Assembly: GCA_007133365.1 (NCBI GenBank)
Contig: SLMV01000025.1
Coordinates: 1 to 12,020, forward strand
DNA: 12,020 nt
Direction of reading: 5' to 3'
Source: Clostridia bacterium
GTDB taxonomy: Bacteria > Bacillota > Sulfobacillia > SLMV01
Each line of letters begins with the position of its first letter. Position 1 is the stretch's first letter. Of this stretch, positions 1 to 6,759 are shown in pieces. Below the pieces are notes generated by a model. The model was not told the origin of the DNA. It worked only from the letters and a program-made list of their open reading frames with translations, and ran no database searches. Both the position numbers and the translations under genes were made by a program.

Positions 1-606
1 GGCGGCACGCCGCGCACCACGACTCCGTGCACGGAGCAAGTGAGGTCAGAGGATCTGGTGGATCGTATGTTTACCGCCAGTGGTCCGAATCGGCTTTGGG
101 TGGCGGATCTGACCTACGTAGCAGTGCAGGGTGGTTTTATCTATGTCGCGTTTGTCGTGGACGTGTTCTCCCGTAAGATCGTGGGCTGGTGCGTTTCACG
201 TTCGCTGGGTACTGAGTTGGCGTTGGATGCCTTGGATCAGGCCCTCTATTCTCGCCACGGTACCGATGGGTTGATTCACCATAGTGATCGGGGAACGCAA
301 TACGTTTCGGTTCGGTATACCGATCGTCTTCTGGAGGCCGGCATAGAGCCTTCCGTGGGCAGTGTGGGAGATTCCTATGACAATGCCCTGGCCGAGTCTG
401 TGATCGGTCTGTACAAGACCGAAGTCATCTGTCGACTGGGGCCCTGGAGAAATGCCGGGCATGTGGAGTTCGAGACTCTCGACTGGGTCGATTGGTTCAA
501 CAGTCGGCGGTTACTGGAGCCCATCGGCTATATCCCGCCGGACGAGCTTGAAAGGATCCACTGTCAGAACCAAGAATACATGGCTATGGTGGCAGGACTC
601 AACTAA
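1..606 (+). CDS. IS3-family transposase OrfB, DDE integrase core (5' partial)
   Basis: The frame is open from base 1, so the N-terminus lies outside the window; the first possible internal start is GTG at 40. Numbered from that GTG, the retroviral-integrase-like (rve) core is clear: first catalytic Asp at D23 in WVADLTYV, second at D83 in HHSDRGTQY, and Glu at E119 in DNALAESVIGLYKTEV. The second and third are 35 residues apart, the DD(35)E spacing of the IS3 family. In IS3 elements OrfB is normally made as an OrfAB fusion by programmed frameshifting; orfA would lie upstream of base 1. The catalytic triad and the C-terminal tail (WFNSRRLLEPIGYIPPDELE, typical of IS3) are complete, so the visible part shows no decay. 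The TAA stop lies 30 bp inside the element's right end. Its function, cut-and-circularise transposition of its own element, is known for the family. Confidence 0.95.
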   Translation, partial: GGTPRTTTPCTEQVRSEDLVDRMFTASGPNRLWVADLTYVAVQGGFIYVAFVVDVFSRKIVGWCVSRSLGTELALDALDQALYSRHGTDGLIHHSDRGTQYVSVRYTDRLLEAGIEPSVGSVGDSYDNALAESVIGLYKTEVICRLGPWRNAGHVEFETLDWVDWFNSRRLLEPIGYIPPDELERIHCQNQEYMAMVAGLN

Positions 607-607
607 A

Positions 608-636
608 GAACCCCCCGGAAAACCCGGGGCGGTTCA
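608..636 (+). repeat. Right terminal inverted repeat (IRR) of the IS3-family element
   Basis: This GC-rich stretch directly follows the OrfB stop and ends with CGGTTCA. Its reverse complement begins TGAACCGCCCCGGG, resembling IS3-family terminal repeats. It also contains an internal CCCCGG/CCGGGG symmetry. The exact outer base is inferred from the TGA convention because the partner repeat is not in the window. Confidence 0.75.
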
Positions 637-637
637 C

Positions 638-1087
638 TGGATTCAAGTTTCCGTTCGCAAGTCCGGTGACGACTTCACCTTTGACTACGAGGGAGAATTC
701 CAAGACGAGGAATCTTCCGGTACTTGCTCTCATACAGATGACGATTGGATTTACAATCTTCTCGGGACTGGCATCGCAAACAATACCCCCGGTCAACATA
801 TAAGCCGTCTCTGGACCCACTGTTATGTGTCAGTATTGGAGAATTTTGAAGGAGCAAACCTCGAGAAGGTGGGAGACAATACGGCAATTGGCAACTTTGA
901 GATAGAAGCCTCAGGAAGAAAGACCTTTGCCGGTCAAACCGGAAACAATCTCCTAATGAGAATGGACGACAACCTGGTGTATGAAGTATGCCTCTCGCCA
1001 GATATTCCAGTCAATCTTTATTCGTATACCTTCGATCAATTTGATGATGACGAGTTTCGGGTCAAACTCACAGAATACAGCGATTAA
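638..1087 (+). pseudogene. 3' remnant of an unknown gene interrupted by the IS element
   Basis: From the IS boundary a frame of 149 codons runs to TAA at 1085-1087. The frame happens to stay open back into the IS, so a naive caller could start it at 452, but everything before 637 is antisense-like translation of IS sequence. The remaining residues read as a real protein: acidic and rich in Asp, Gly, Thr and aromatic residues, with short segments such as FTFDYEGEFQDEESSG and NLYSYTFDQFDDDEFRVKL, suggesting a beta-rich extracellular or binding domain. There are three or four cysteines and no membrane span. I do not recognise the family. The start codon and N-terminus are lost, so it is scored as an IS-truncated gene end; a gene starting with an unusual codon just after the IS cannot be excluded. 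Confidence 0.55.
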
Positions 1088-1425
1088 GGGGTTCAATAGG
1101 CCAGATCCATTTTTATGTTGTTTGGCCCATGATTATGTCCTCTACAGGCTTATCCGGCGACGTATTCGTTACGTTTGGCTAAACCCTTTTGCCAATAATC
1201 AAAAAACACGCACTCTTCCGATTCCGCATTGAAAGCAATTTCCATAAAATCCGTTTTATCGCTATTTTCCCGACAGGTCGCACAATATAAGGTGAGCCCG
1301 ATGGTCGGACTGATCAGAGATTACTCAAGATATATGGATCTAGTCACGGTTCGGAGTTTCGAGCTATTGGAGGCGCTGTCGGCCAATTTCACAAAACAAA
1401 CCCTTTGTGAGCACGAGAGTCGCCC
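1088..1425. other. Gene-poor spacer with possible gene debris
   Basis: No intact gene with a start and ribosome binding site is visible in these 338 bases. The only structure I can support is the minus-strand open stretch at 1150-1320, listed separately. Short plus-strand frames (981-1232, 1229-1429) have no Shine-Dalgarno sequence and no recognisable content. The right end leads into the glutaredoxin promoter. Confidence 0.5.
1150..1320 (-). pseudogene. Possible remnant of a small CxxC protein
   Basis: On the minus strand a frame stays open for 56 codons from a TAA at 1321-1323 to TAA at 1150-1152. Its translation has protein-like composition: LTLYCATCREN, a possible half zinc ribbon, followed by EIAFNAESEECVFFDYW and a basic-acidic tail. 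The only ATG lies at 1245, after the CxxC motif, giving 31 residues, and no ribosome binding site precedes it. The same frame continues upstream of the stop (to about 1527, overlapping the glutaredoxin gene) without obvious meaning. It may be a decayed or truncated gene, or chance. It is convergent with the remnant at 638-1087. Confidence 0.25.
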
Positions 1426-1455
1426 TTGACAGATCTGATAAGATACTAACATAAG
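1426..1455 (+). promoter_or_regulatory. Putative vegetative promoter of the glutaredoxin-like gene
   Basis: A perfect -35 box TTGACA lies at 1426-1431. The best -10 candidate is CATAAG at 1450-1455 (4 of 6 matches) with an 18-bp spacer; a weaker alternative is TAACAT at 1447-1452. A perfect AGGAGG ribosome binding site follows at 1469-1474, 7 bases before the ATG at 1482. The -35 and the Shine-Dalgarno are seen directly; the choice of -10 is inference. Confidence 0.6.
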
Positions 1456-1481
1456 CATATTCTTAAATAGGAGGCAAACCA

Positions 1482-1718
1482 ATGCCAGAAAAAGAAGTAA
1501 CCGTCTATACCCAGCCTGGATGTGCACCTTGTCATGCAGTGGTGGAATTTCTCAACCAGAATAATGTGCCGTTTGAGCAAAAGGATATCCGAAGTAATCC
1601 GCAATATATCCAGGAACTTCAGCAGTTGGGGGCATCGGCCACCCCAACCACCGTTATCGGTGACGAAGTCATCATTGGATTTGATAAGATGGAGATTCAG
1701 AAGAAACTCAATCTTTAA
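1482..1718 (+). CDS. Glutaredoxin-like (NrdH/YruB-type) redox protein
   Basis: This is a 78-residue single-domain thioredoxin-fold protein, the usual length for NrdH/YruB-type mini-glutaredoxins. It opens with a beta strand (VTVYTQPGC), then the active-site CAPC at C14-C17 at the start of helix 1, and an expected charged segment (FEQKDIRSNP). The cis-proline loop is T54-P55 in ATPTTVIGDE, and the end of the fold is the IIGFD motif at 64-68. The predicted role is cytoplasmic dithiol-disulfide exchange, with reducing power from thioredoxin reductase or glutathione; the partner cannot be read from sequence. The ATG start is fixed by AGGAGG 7 bases upstream. It has its own promoter and terminator and so appears monocistronic. 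No ribonucleotide reductase gene lies nearby, so I do not call it nrdH. Confidence 0.93.
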   Translation: MPEKEVTVYTQPGCAPCHAVVEFLNQNNVPFEQKDIRSNPQYIQELQQLGASATPTTVIGDEVIIGFDKMEIQKKLNL

Positions 1719-1787
1719 ACAGCTAGATTGGAGTTATCTCAACCCGCAAAATCTCTAAAAAGATCAAATGCAACTCGGTTATGAGAA

Positions 1788-1823
1788 GGGGCCGTTGGTG
1801 ATTCCGGCGGCCCCATACTTTTT
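1788..1823 (+). terminator. Intrinsic terminator of the glutaredoxin-like gene
   Basis: The inverted repeat GGGGCCG (1788-1794) pairs perfectly with CGGCCCC (1808-1814) around a 13-base loop. It is followed by ATACTTTTT ending at 1823. It lies 70 bases after the gene's stop on the same strand. Confidence 0.8.
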
Positions 1824-2134
1824 GGAATCTCAGCGCACCAGCCAAGACATGACTTGGGCTCACTCAATATTGTTGCCCTCATCATCATAAGTCTCCCTTT
1901 TGTTACCCAAAAGGCTTCTTGGCGACTTCCCCTTTCCCCATCTGAACGAGCTAGTGTGGTTCCGTGGGAAGAAATCGTATCTCTATTATTCTTCAGCTAG
2001 ATACCATAATCTCTCGCAAAAAGACGAATAGGAACAATCATTATCGGCAAGGATCATGATTGGCCGGCATGAGCACATCTCTTACAGAGAAAACTCAGAA
2101 GCAGGATTAGGTACGCCCTCGGTAGATGCCCGTT
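1824..2134. other. Intergenic region without a supported gene
   Basis: This 311-base gap separates the terminator of the plus-strand glutaredoxin gene from the 3' end of the minus-strand aldolase-like gene. I see no frame of useful length with a ribosome binding site and no clear terminator hairpin for the minus-strand operon. A minus-strand mini-frame starting with three ATG codons near 1887 runs through the terminator and is probably spurious. Confidence 0.5.
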
Positions 2135-3019
2135 TTATCCCGGCAGTAAACCGGCGGTTGTGAGAATCTCGCGAAGAGCCCCTTGGTCTTCTTCTGGCAA
2201 CGGTTCTAGGGGCGGTCGCGGCGGTCCACCATAATATCCAATCATATCTAAGGCCGCCTTTAGACCCGGAATACTAAACCGAGAAGTAACAGCCGCATTG
2301 GGTCCAAGTACGCGTCGTTGCAGTTCGCGCGCCCGAGCGAGTTGTCCATTGGCATAGGACTCAAAAATCTCAACACACGTATTTGCCATAATATTCGCCA
2401 CAGCCAATGTTCCACCGCTAGCCCCCATCACCAATGATGGCAATAGGAAACTTCCGGAACCCGCAAATACTGCAAAATCGTCCGGGGTATCCTTGCAGAT
2501 TTCTGAAATCTGTACAATATTGCCGCTGCTATCCTTGATCCCCGCAATATTGGGATGTTCAGATAGCTCCACCACGAGCGAGGATGCCATATTAATTCCG
2601 GTATTTTTGGGCATGTTATACAACATAATGGGAATAGGTGACGCCTCCGCTACCGATATAAAGAATCGTTTCAACACCGCCGCCGTCATACTTCCACCAA
2701 AATAATGAGGCGTTAAGATCAAAGCTGCATCCGCTCCGACCTCAGCACACTTTTTGGTAAGTTCGACGGTCTCACGCGTCGTTTCACAACCCGTACCTGC
2801 AATCACCGGTCGATCCGATGGGAACATTTCACGCACGGCTGCAACCAGTTTCACTTTTTCTTTTTGGGTCAAGTAGACAAACTCTCCGTTCGAGCCTAAT
2901 ACCACCAGTCCGGATAGACGCGTCTCCGCCCACCGCGAAAGGTTTTCCTCGAGACGCCCGTAATCGATTTGATCATTTCGAAATGGGGTCGGAATCGGTG
3001 CAAAAATGCCTTTGATCAT
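2135..3019 (-). CDS. DapA-family aldolase, 4-hydroxy-2-oxoglutarate aldolase-like
   Basis: This 294-residue protein is a class I (Schiff-base) aldolase/lyase with a DHDPS-type TIM barrel of normal length. The start is ATG at 3019, preceded by AGGAGG 9 bases upstream; an in-frame start at 3103 would add 28 unlike residues. The Schiff-base lysine is K162 in GIKDSSG and the proton-relay tyrosine is Y134 in YNMPKNTG. The carboxylate-binding loop is G42-S-N-G-E-F47, not the GTTGE of true dihydrodipicolinate synthase. GSNGEF is typical of eukaryotic-type 4-hydroxy-2-oxoglutarate aldolase (HOGA1) and related oxo-acid lyases, so lysine biosynthesis is unlikely. The predicted activity is reversible cleavage or dehydration of a 2-oxo acid to pyruvate plus an aldehyde, in the cytoplasm. 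It lies 93 bases downstream of the MFS gene on the same strand and is probably cotranscribed. The exact substrate is unknown. Confidence 0.9.
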   Translation of the reverse strand: MIKGIFAPIPTPFRNDQIDYGRLEENLSRWAETRLSGLVVLGSNGEFVYLTQKEKVKLVAAVREMFPSDRPVIAGTGCETTRETVELTKKCAEVGADAALILTPHYFGGSMTAAVLKRFFISVAEASPIPIMLYNMPKNTGINMASSLVVELSEHPNIAGIKDSSGNIVQISEICKDTPDDFAVFAGSGSFLLPSLVMGASGGTLAVANIMANTCVEIFESYANGQLARARELQRRVLGPNAAVTSRFSIPGLKAALDMIGYYGGPPRPPLEPLPEEDQGALREILTTAGLLPG

Positions 3020-3112
3020 GAACGATGTCCTCCTAATCCTTGCATAGCAAAATCCCGCAGAACCGTTCCTCTTCAGTGCTGTGACCGATAACTGAAAAGC
3101 CAACCTATCTGA

Positions 3113-4396
3113 TCATGAAATCTCAGAATCCCTTCCGAAGTCTTCCCCCTTTTTCTTTAAGATAGAAGAATTGCGAAATCCATAGATGAGAATTCCGTGA
3201 AGAAGAAAACTAACTGAAATGACGGTAAAACCGAGTCCGATGGAATATTGGTCTGTCAAATAGCCAACAAGCGGGCCGGCCGCAGCACCCCCAAGGGCGA
3301 CCACACCAAAAACGATACCGTATGTACTCCCTGATCGGCCGACCGGGGAGATTTCTGACACCGTCGCATCTAGACATGGACGCGCCATGCACTGGGAAAA
3401 ACCCAACGCAATGATCAGGATAATTAATACCGGGGTCGAAACGGAAATCCTTACTAAGATATAGACGATAGATGTGGTCAAAATGGCCGAAAGGAGCATA
3501 ATTCGCGGCCGGTCATACCGGTCACCAAGACCACCGCCAACGAGCGATCCCCCAGCACCCGACAACATCAGGATAGTGGAAAACAATCCAGCAATTGCCG
3601 GTGACACCCCGCGAGTTGTCACGAAAAAGGTTGGGAAGAAAGCCATAGCACCAATTCCAAAAATGGCCGCCAAAAGGGCAACTAAGGCCACCAGAGCCAC
3701 CGACAGCCAGGACTCGAAAGAAGGCTGCTTTTCCTCAGACTCTATTGAAACATCCTCTTCTCGAGGGATCCGGGCAGGGGGTTTAGACGGTCGACCGTCA
3801 TCCGGATAAAGAAAAGAGAAGACCACCACCCAAAAGACACCTAGCATGACGATCGAGCCAATCGCATTTCGCCATCCAAACCAAGTTGCAAGAAAAGCGC
3901 TGATTGAATAGCCGGCTGCCGCCCCCAAATTACCACCAACATCGTGCATTGCCATGCCCATTCCCAAACCACTTCGCTGACTGACGCGAGCAACATCAGT
4001 GAAGCTAGCCGGGTGGTAGGTCGCATAGCCGATACCATATATGACCTGAGCCAAGACAAACATCGGAAACAAGTTCGAACGTGATAGCAGAAATAATCCA
4101 ACAAAAGTAAACAAATAGCCTCCAAGAAGGACCCGTTTGGGCCCAAGCCGATCGACCAATAAGCCGGCAGGCAACTGGAAAAACGCCGAAGTGATGCTGG
4201 CAACCGCAACAATGACGCCGAGCTGAGTGTAACTAAATCCAAGATCATTGTGTATAAAGACAAATAATGGCGGTAAGAAATTTGAAATAATGTGCTCGAA
4301 TCCGTGAGCGACCATTAGCATATTCCGGACGCGCAATCCACCTGGCGGCATGGGTCTTTTCGCTGTGACTACCTGTTCCTGTTCCGGAGTCGTCAT
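3113..4396 (-). CDS. Major facilitator superfamily transporter
   Basis: This 427-residue protein has about 12 hydrophobic segments in two halves split by a charged loop near residues 205-235. MFS motif A appears after helix 2 (GLLVDRLGPKR, about 78-88), with a weaker copy in the second half (GGLGDRYDRPR). HPASF and GGNLGAAAGY in helices 4-5 recall the fosmidomycin-resistance-like (Fsr) branch, but that similarity is broad. It should work in the cytoplasmic membrane as a proton-coupled or facilitated carrier. The start ATG at 4396 has an AAGGAGA ribosome binding site about 8 bases upstream. It is the first gene of an apparent operon with the DapA-family enzyme, so uptake of the enzyme's precursor (an organic or sugar acid) is the best contextual guess; drug efflux is an alternative. 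Possible control by the inverted repeat at 4466-4482. Confidence 0.9.
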   Translation of the reverse strand: MTTPEQEQVVTAKRPMPPGGLRVRNMLMVAHGFEHIISNFLPPLFVFIHNDLGFSYTQLGVIVAVASITSAFFQLPAGLLVDRLGPKRVLLGGYLFTFVGLFLLSRSNLFPMFVLAQVIYGIGYATYHPASFTDVARVSQRSGLGMGMAMHDVGGNLGAAAGYSISAFLATWFGWRNAIGSIVMLGVFWVVVFSFLYPDDGRPSKPPARIPREEDVSIESEEKQPSFESWLSVALVALVALLAAIFGIGAMAFFPTFFVTTRGVSPAIAGLFSTILMLSGAGGSLVGGGLGDRYDRPRIMLLSAILTTSIVYILVRISVSTPVLIILIIALGFSQCMARPCLDATVSEISPVGRSGSTYGIVFGVVALGGAAAGPLVGYLTDQYSIGLGFTVISVSFLLHGILIYGFRNSSILKKKGEDFGRDSEIS

Positions 4397-4462
4397 GACG
4401 GTCTCTCCTTCGGTTCAATTTTCTTCCGCGTCTGCTTTTCAGAAATAGTCACCAAGCCTCAA

Positions 4463-4482
4463 ATTATCAGGTTTGACCTGAT
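4463..4482 (-). promoter_or_regulatory. Operator-like perfect inverted repeat with overlapping -10 box
   Basis: The sequence ATCAGGTTTGACCTGAT (4466-4482) has perfect 7-bp arms around a TTG spacer. The GT-N3-AC centre is the pattern bound by many GntR/FadR-family regulators. On the minus strand the hexamer GATAAT (4468-4463, 5 of 6 matches to the -10 consensus) overlaps the repeat's edge, about 70 bases upstream of the MFS start. No good -35 is seen at 16-18 bp. A repressor here would block transcription of the MFS-aldolase operon. The repeat is seen directly; the regulator family is inference and no regulator gene is in the window. Confidence 0.5.
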
Positions 4483-4619
4483 GCTCTTAGGTTGTATTGG
4501 CGCACTTGAATTCAGTTCCTGCAATCGGAGAGCAAATTGAGCAGATTATTGACTCGAGCAAAATCGTCTATCGTTGGGTAAAATGTGAGATTGGAGTCTT
4601 CGATCTCGAAATGCAAAGA

Positions 4620-4653
4620 GGATCCCCCGTCGATCTATTGCGACGGGGGATCC
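4620..4653 (-). terminator. Perfect 13-bp hairpin downstream of the substrate-binding protein gene
   Basis: GGATCCCCCGTCG (4620-4632) pairs perfectly with CGACGGGGGATCC (4641-4653) around an 8-base loop. It begins 37 bases after the minus-strand stop at 4691. The following minus-strand bases CTCTTTGCATTT are only moderately T-rich, so termination may be partial or the stem may mainly protect the 3' end of the mRNA. It separates the lipoprotein gene from the MFS operon. Confidence 0.75.
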
Positions 4654-4690
4654 AGCATCGCGAGTCTTTCGCATTCATATCCCAGATCGT

Positions 4691-6373
4691 CTATTGGGCT
4701 TTCTTGATGTCCATACCCCAAATATCGCCGTCAAATCGCGGGGTGTATTCAATTCGATCGCTCATGCCCCACAGTGTACTATGCTGGAACAACCCTGTGG
4801 TAAGATTATAGTCGGCCATAATCTGACTGGCATCATGGAATGCCTGGTAACGTTCTTCATCCGGCACCCGAGAATCCCAAGCCTTTAGCAGCAGCGGATC
4901 TAATTCTGCTGACATCTCGGGATCAAATCGCCCATACCGTTGCATACGTTCCTCATCGCTGTGATATTGACGGGTCCCAAAGAAGGGATTCATATTGCCC
5001 CCCAAGGAGTTCAGCATCAGTTCCTCACTGTGTATGGGGAAATAGACTTCCTGGTTGAAGGTTGTTTGGTCTAAAAGTTCCAGGTCAACATCGAATCCTA
5101 CTTGCAGGAGAAAATCCTCAATGACGCGGGCCAGATCACCAAAAGGATAGTCTTCCCGAGCATGGAACTTCAAATACGCTTCTCCTTCTTCATATCCCGC
5201 TTCTTCAATCAGTTCACGCGCACGATCGGGGTCATAAATGTTTGCTTCGGGTCCGTACAGACTGGGCTTTCCTTCCGGCAGTGGTTGGAAAATGCGAGCA
5301 CGGAAAGCTTCACCAGTCCCACCGACAAAGTCTCGTAGGACATATTTGTCAATGGCCATCTCCACTGCCCGGCGAATCCTGGGATCTTCCGTCGTGAAAT
5401 AGCGGTGGAGTGGATCACCTTCTGGGATCTCCGGGTTCACCCCACGCCGCTGACTTAAGAAATAACCCGTTCCCGTCTCCTGCCATTCGGTGCGTGTCGT
5501 CGGATTATTATCTATACGATCCTTGTCTTGGGGAATAACGTCGTAAATCAGATCGACGCCCCCGGTCAGAAGTTCAGCAACGCGCGTTGATCCTTCGGGG
5601 ATAATACGAAACTCTAACTCATCAAAATCGGGCTGACCGCCCCAATAATTTTGATTGGCACTAAAAAGAACATGTTCATCCCGCACCCATTCTTCAAGAA
5701 CCCAAGGACCGGAACCCATCGGCCAACGGTGCACCCCTTCAACACCCACTTCTAAGAAGTAGTCCTTGCTCACAATACCGGCTCCGTTATTTTGCTGAGC
5801 AATTTTGAACAGCATCAGAGCATCAGGGGTTTGAGTAACGAAATCGATGGTATAATCATCGTGAATGATCATTTCATCGATCCACTCATACTGACCCCGA
5901 AGAATATACTCTTCACGGGTTCCCTCAATGATTCGGCGATAATGGAACTTGACATCTTCGGCAGTCAAGGGTGTTCCATCATGAAACTCAACGTCATCTC
6001 TTAAGTAAAAGCGAGTTGTCAGTTCATCGATTTGCTCCCAATGCGTCGCGAGTTCGCCAACCCATTCTTCACCGTCTGCACTCTTGATGAGCAGATAGTC
6101 ATACGCATTTTCAATTAAGTATTCCGGCGCTGTCAACCAACACTGTGGAGGATCCCAGGACCCTACACCCTGTGGATGTGCCACTACCACCCGCTCTGGA
6201 CCCACCGGGTCCTCCGGCGCATCGGTATCATCGGAATCATCGGGATCAGTCGGTTCCGCTGGATCCTCCGGAGTGTCCGCCGCTGGCGCACAGCCCAACA
6301 TTCCGATTGCGACTGTTAGGCTCAAAACCAGCAGCAATACTAGCCATATATGCCTTCCTCGACTCTTTAGCAT
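4691..6373 (-). CDS. ABC transporter substrate-binding lipoprotein, family 5 (peptide/nickel type)
   Basis: This 560-residue exported solute-binding protein is of the DppA/OppA/NikA type (SBP_bac_5). The start is ATG at 6373 with a GGGAG site 6 bases upstream; a frame-open start at 6427 would place 18 extra residues before the signal. A basic n-region (KSRGRH), a hydrophobic core and the lipobox MLGC give a predicted lipidated Cys28. A very acidic, Pro-rich linker follows (about 33-60), then the mature domain. The family signature FYLRDDVEFHDGTPLTAEDVKF is at 122-143. It would sit on the outer face of the membrane and deliver peptide, metal chelate or another small ligand to an ABC permease. 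No permease or ATPase gene is adjacent, so it is an orphan here and the ligand is unknown. A hairpin terminator follows. It could instead be linked functionally to the MFS-aldolase operon next door. Confidence 0.93.
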   Translation of the reverse strand: MLKSRGRHIWLVLLLVLSLTVAIGMLGCAPAADTPEDPAEPTDPDDSDDTDAPEDPVGPERVVVAHPQGVGSWDPPQCWLTAPEYLIENAYDYLLIKSADGEEWVGELATHWEQIDELTTRFYLRDDVEFHDGTPLTAEDVKFHYRRIIEGTREEYILRGQYEWIDEMIIHDDYTIDFVTQTPDALMLFKIAQQNNGAGIVSKDYFLEVGVEGVHRWPMGSGPWVLEEWVRDEHVLFSANQNYWGGQPDFDELEFRIIPEGSTRVAELLTGGVDLIYDVIPQDKDRIDNNPTTRTEWQETGTGYFLSQRRGVNPEIPEGDPLHRYFTTEDPRIRRAVEMAIDKYVLRDFVGGTGEAFRARIFQPLPEGKPSLYGPEANIYDPDRARELIEEAGYEEGEAYLKFHAREDYPFGDLARVIEDFLLQVGFDVDLELLDQTTFNQEVYFPIHSEELMLNSLGGNMNPFFGTRQYHSDEERMQRYGRFDPEMSAELDPLLLKAWDSRVPDEERYQAFHDASQIMADYNLTTGLFQHSTLWGMSDRIEYTPRFDGDIWGMDIKKAQ

Positions 6374-6745
6374 CAAATCTCCCTTTCTGAAAACATAAAG
6401 ACCTTCACACCAGCTGATTTGTGTCAACCTTCCATGTGTTCTTCCCCGTCATCAATATCTCCTCTATAATCGTGATATTCATCACTAATCGCTAATAGGA
6501 CCTACCGAAATACGGTTTCGGTTTTAGTTACCTGTTCTAGTCTCAAGCCGCTGATTATTGCCAAAATCATACGAAATAATTCATTGGATTCGCAGGATTG
6601 GAGTCCGAGTTGGTGGTATAAATTGAATTTCGCCCTTTGCTGGCGAATCGGGCACGATCCAGGTGATAAGCAGAAGAGCCAGCACAGATTTCCGAAGTGG
6701 CGAGTTTTCCGCATCTCATTGAGAAGATCTCAATATTTTGGTTTT
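6374..6745. other. Divergent intergenic region between lipoprotein gene and decayed gene
   Basis: On the minus strand a perfect TTGACA (6427-6422) lies upstream of the substrate-binding protein gene, but no acceptable -10 follows at 16-18 bp. A plus-strand TATAAT at 6465-6470 has no -35. A hairpin occurs at 6504-6522. From about 6527 to 6778 one plus-strand frame stays open (tryptophan-rich, with a TTG at 6584) but lacks a ribosome binding site and I recognise nothing in it; it may be debris. Confidence 0.45.
6504..6522. repeat. Short perfect inverted repeat
   Basis: ACCGAAA (6504-6510) and TTTCGGT (6516-6522) are perfect 7-bp arms around TACGG. The plus-strand side continues TTTAGTT. It is AT-rich and far from a preceding plus-strand gene, so it may be an operator or a weak terminator; its role is open. 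Confidence 0.35.
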
Positions 6746-6759
6746 GGGGGTGAACAGCT

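Larger units (their letters stand above)
1..636 (+). mobile_element. IS3-family insertion sequence, right part
   Basis: The element contains the OrfB frame and ends at about 636 in the sequence GGGGCGGTTCA. Read from the outside inward the end is TGAACCGCCCCGGG, which starts with the TGA-type terminus and GC-rich inverted repeat common in IS3-family subgroups. The left end and any target duplication partner are outside the window, so the element boundary on the left and the 3-4 bp target repeat cannot be checked. Immediately past the boundary, sequence with a different coding character starts and keeps one open frame to 1087, consistent with insertion into a gene. Confidence 0.85.

Noticed and set aside
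1739..1887. Minus-strand mini-frame beginning with three ATG codons
   Set aside because: It runs through the glutaredoxin terminator and has no recognisable content.
3020..3103. Upstream in-frame start that would lengthen the aldolase by 28 residues
   Set aside because: The ATG at 3019 has a proper AGGAGG site and yields the normal DapA-family N-terminus; the extension is arginine-rich and unlike the family.
6422..6427. Perfect TTGACA on the minus strand upstream of the substrate-binding protein gene
   Set aside because: No acceptable -10 hexamer lies 16-18 bp downstream; the nearest (TATGTT) is about 24 bp away. I do not call it a promoter.
6465..6470. TATAAT on the plus strand
   Set aside because: No -35 at a usable distance and no plus-strand gene starts close behind it.
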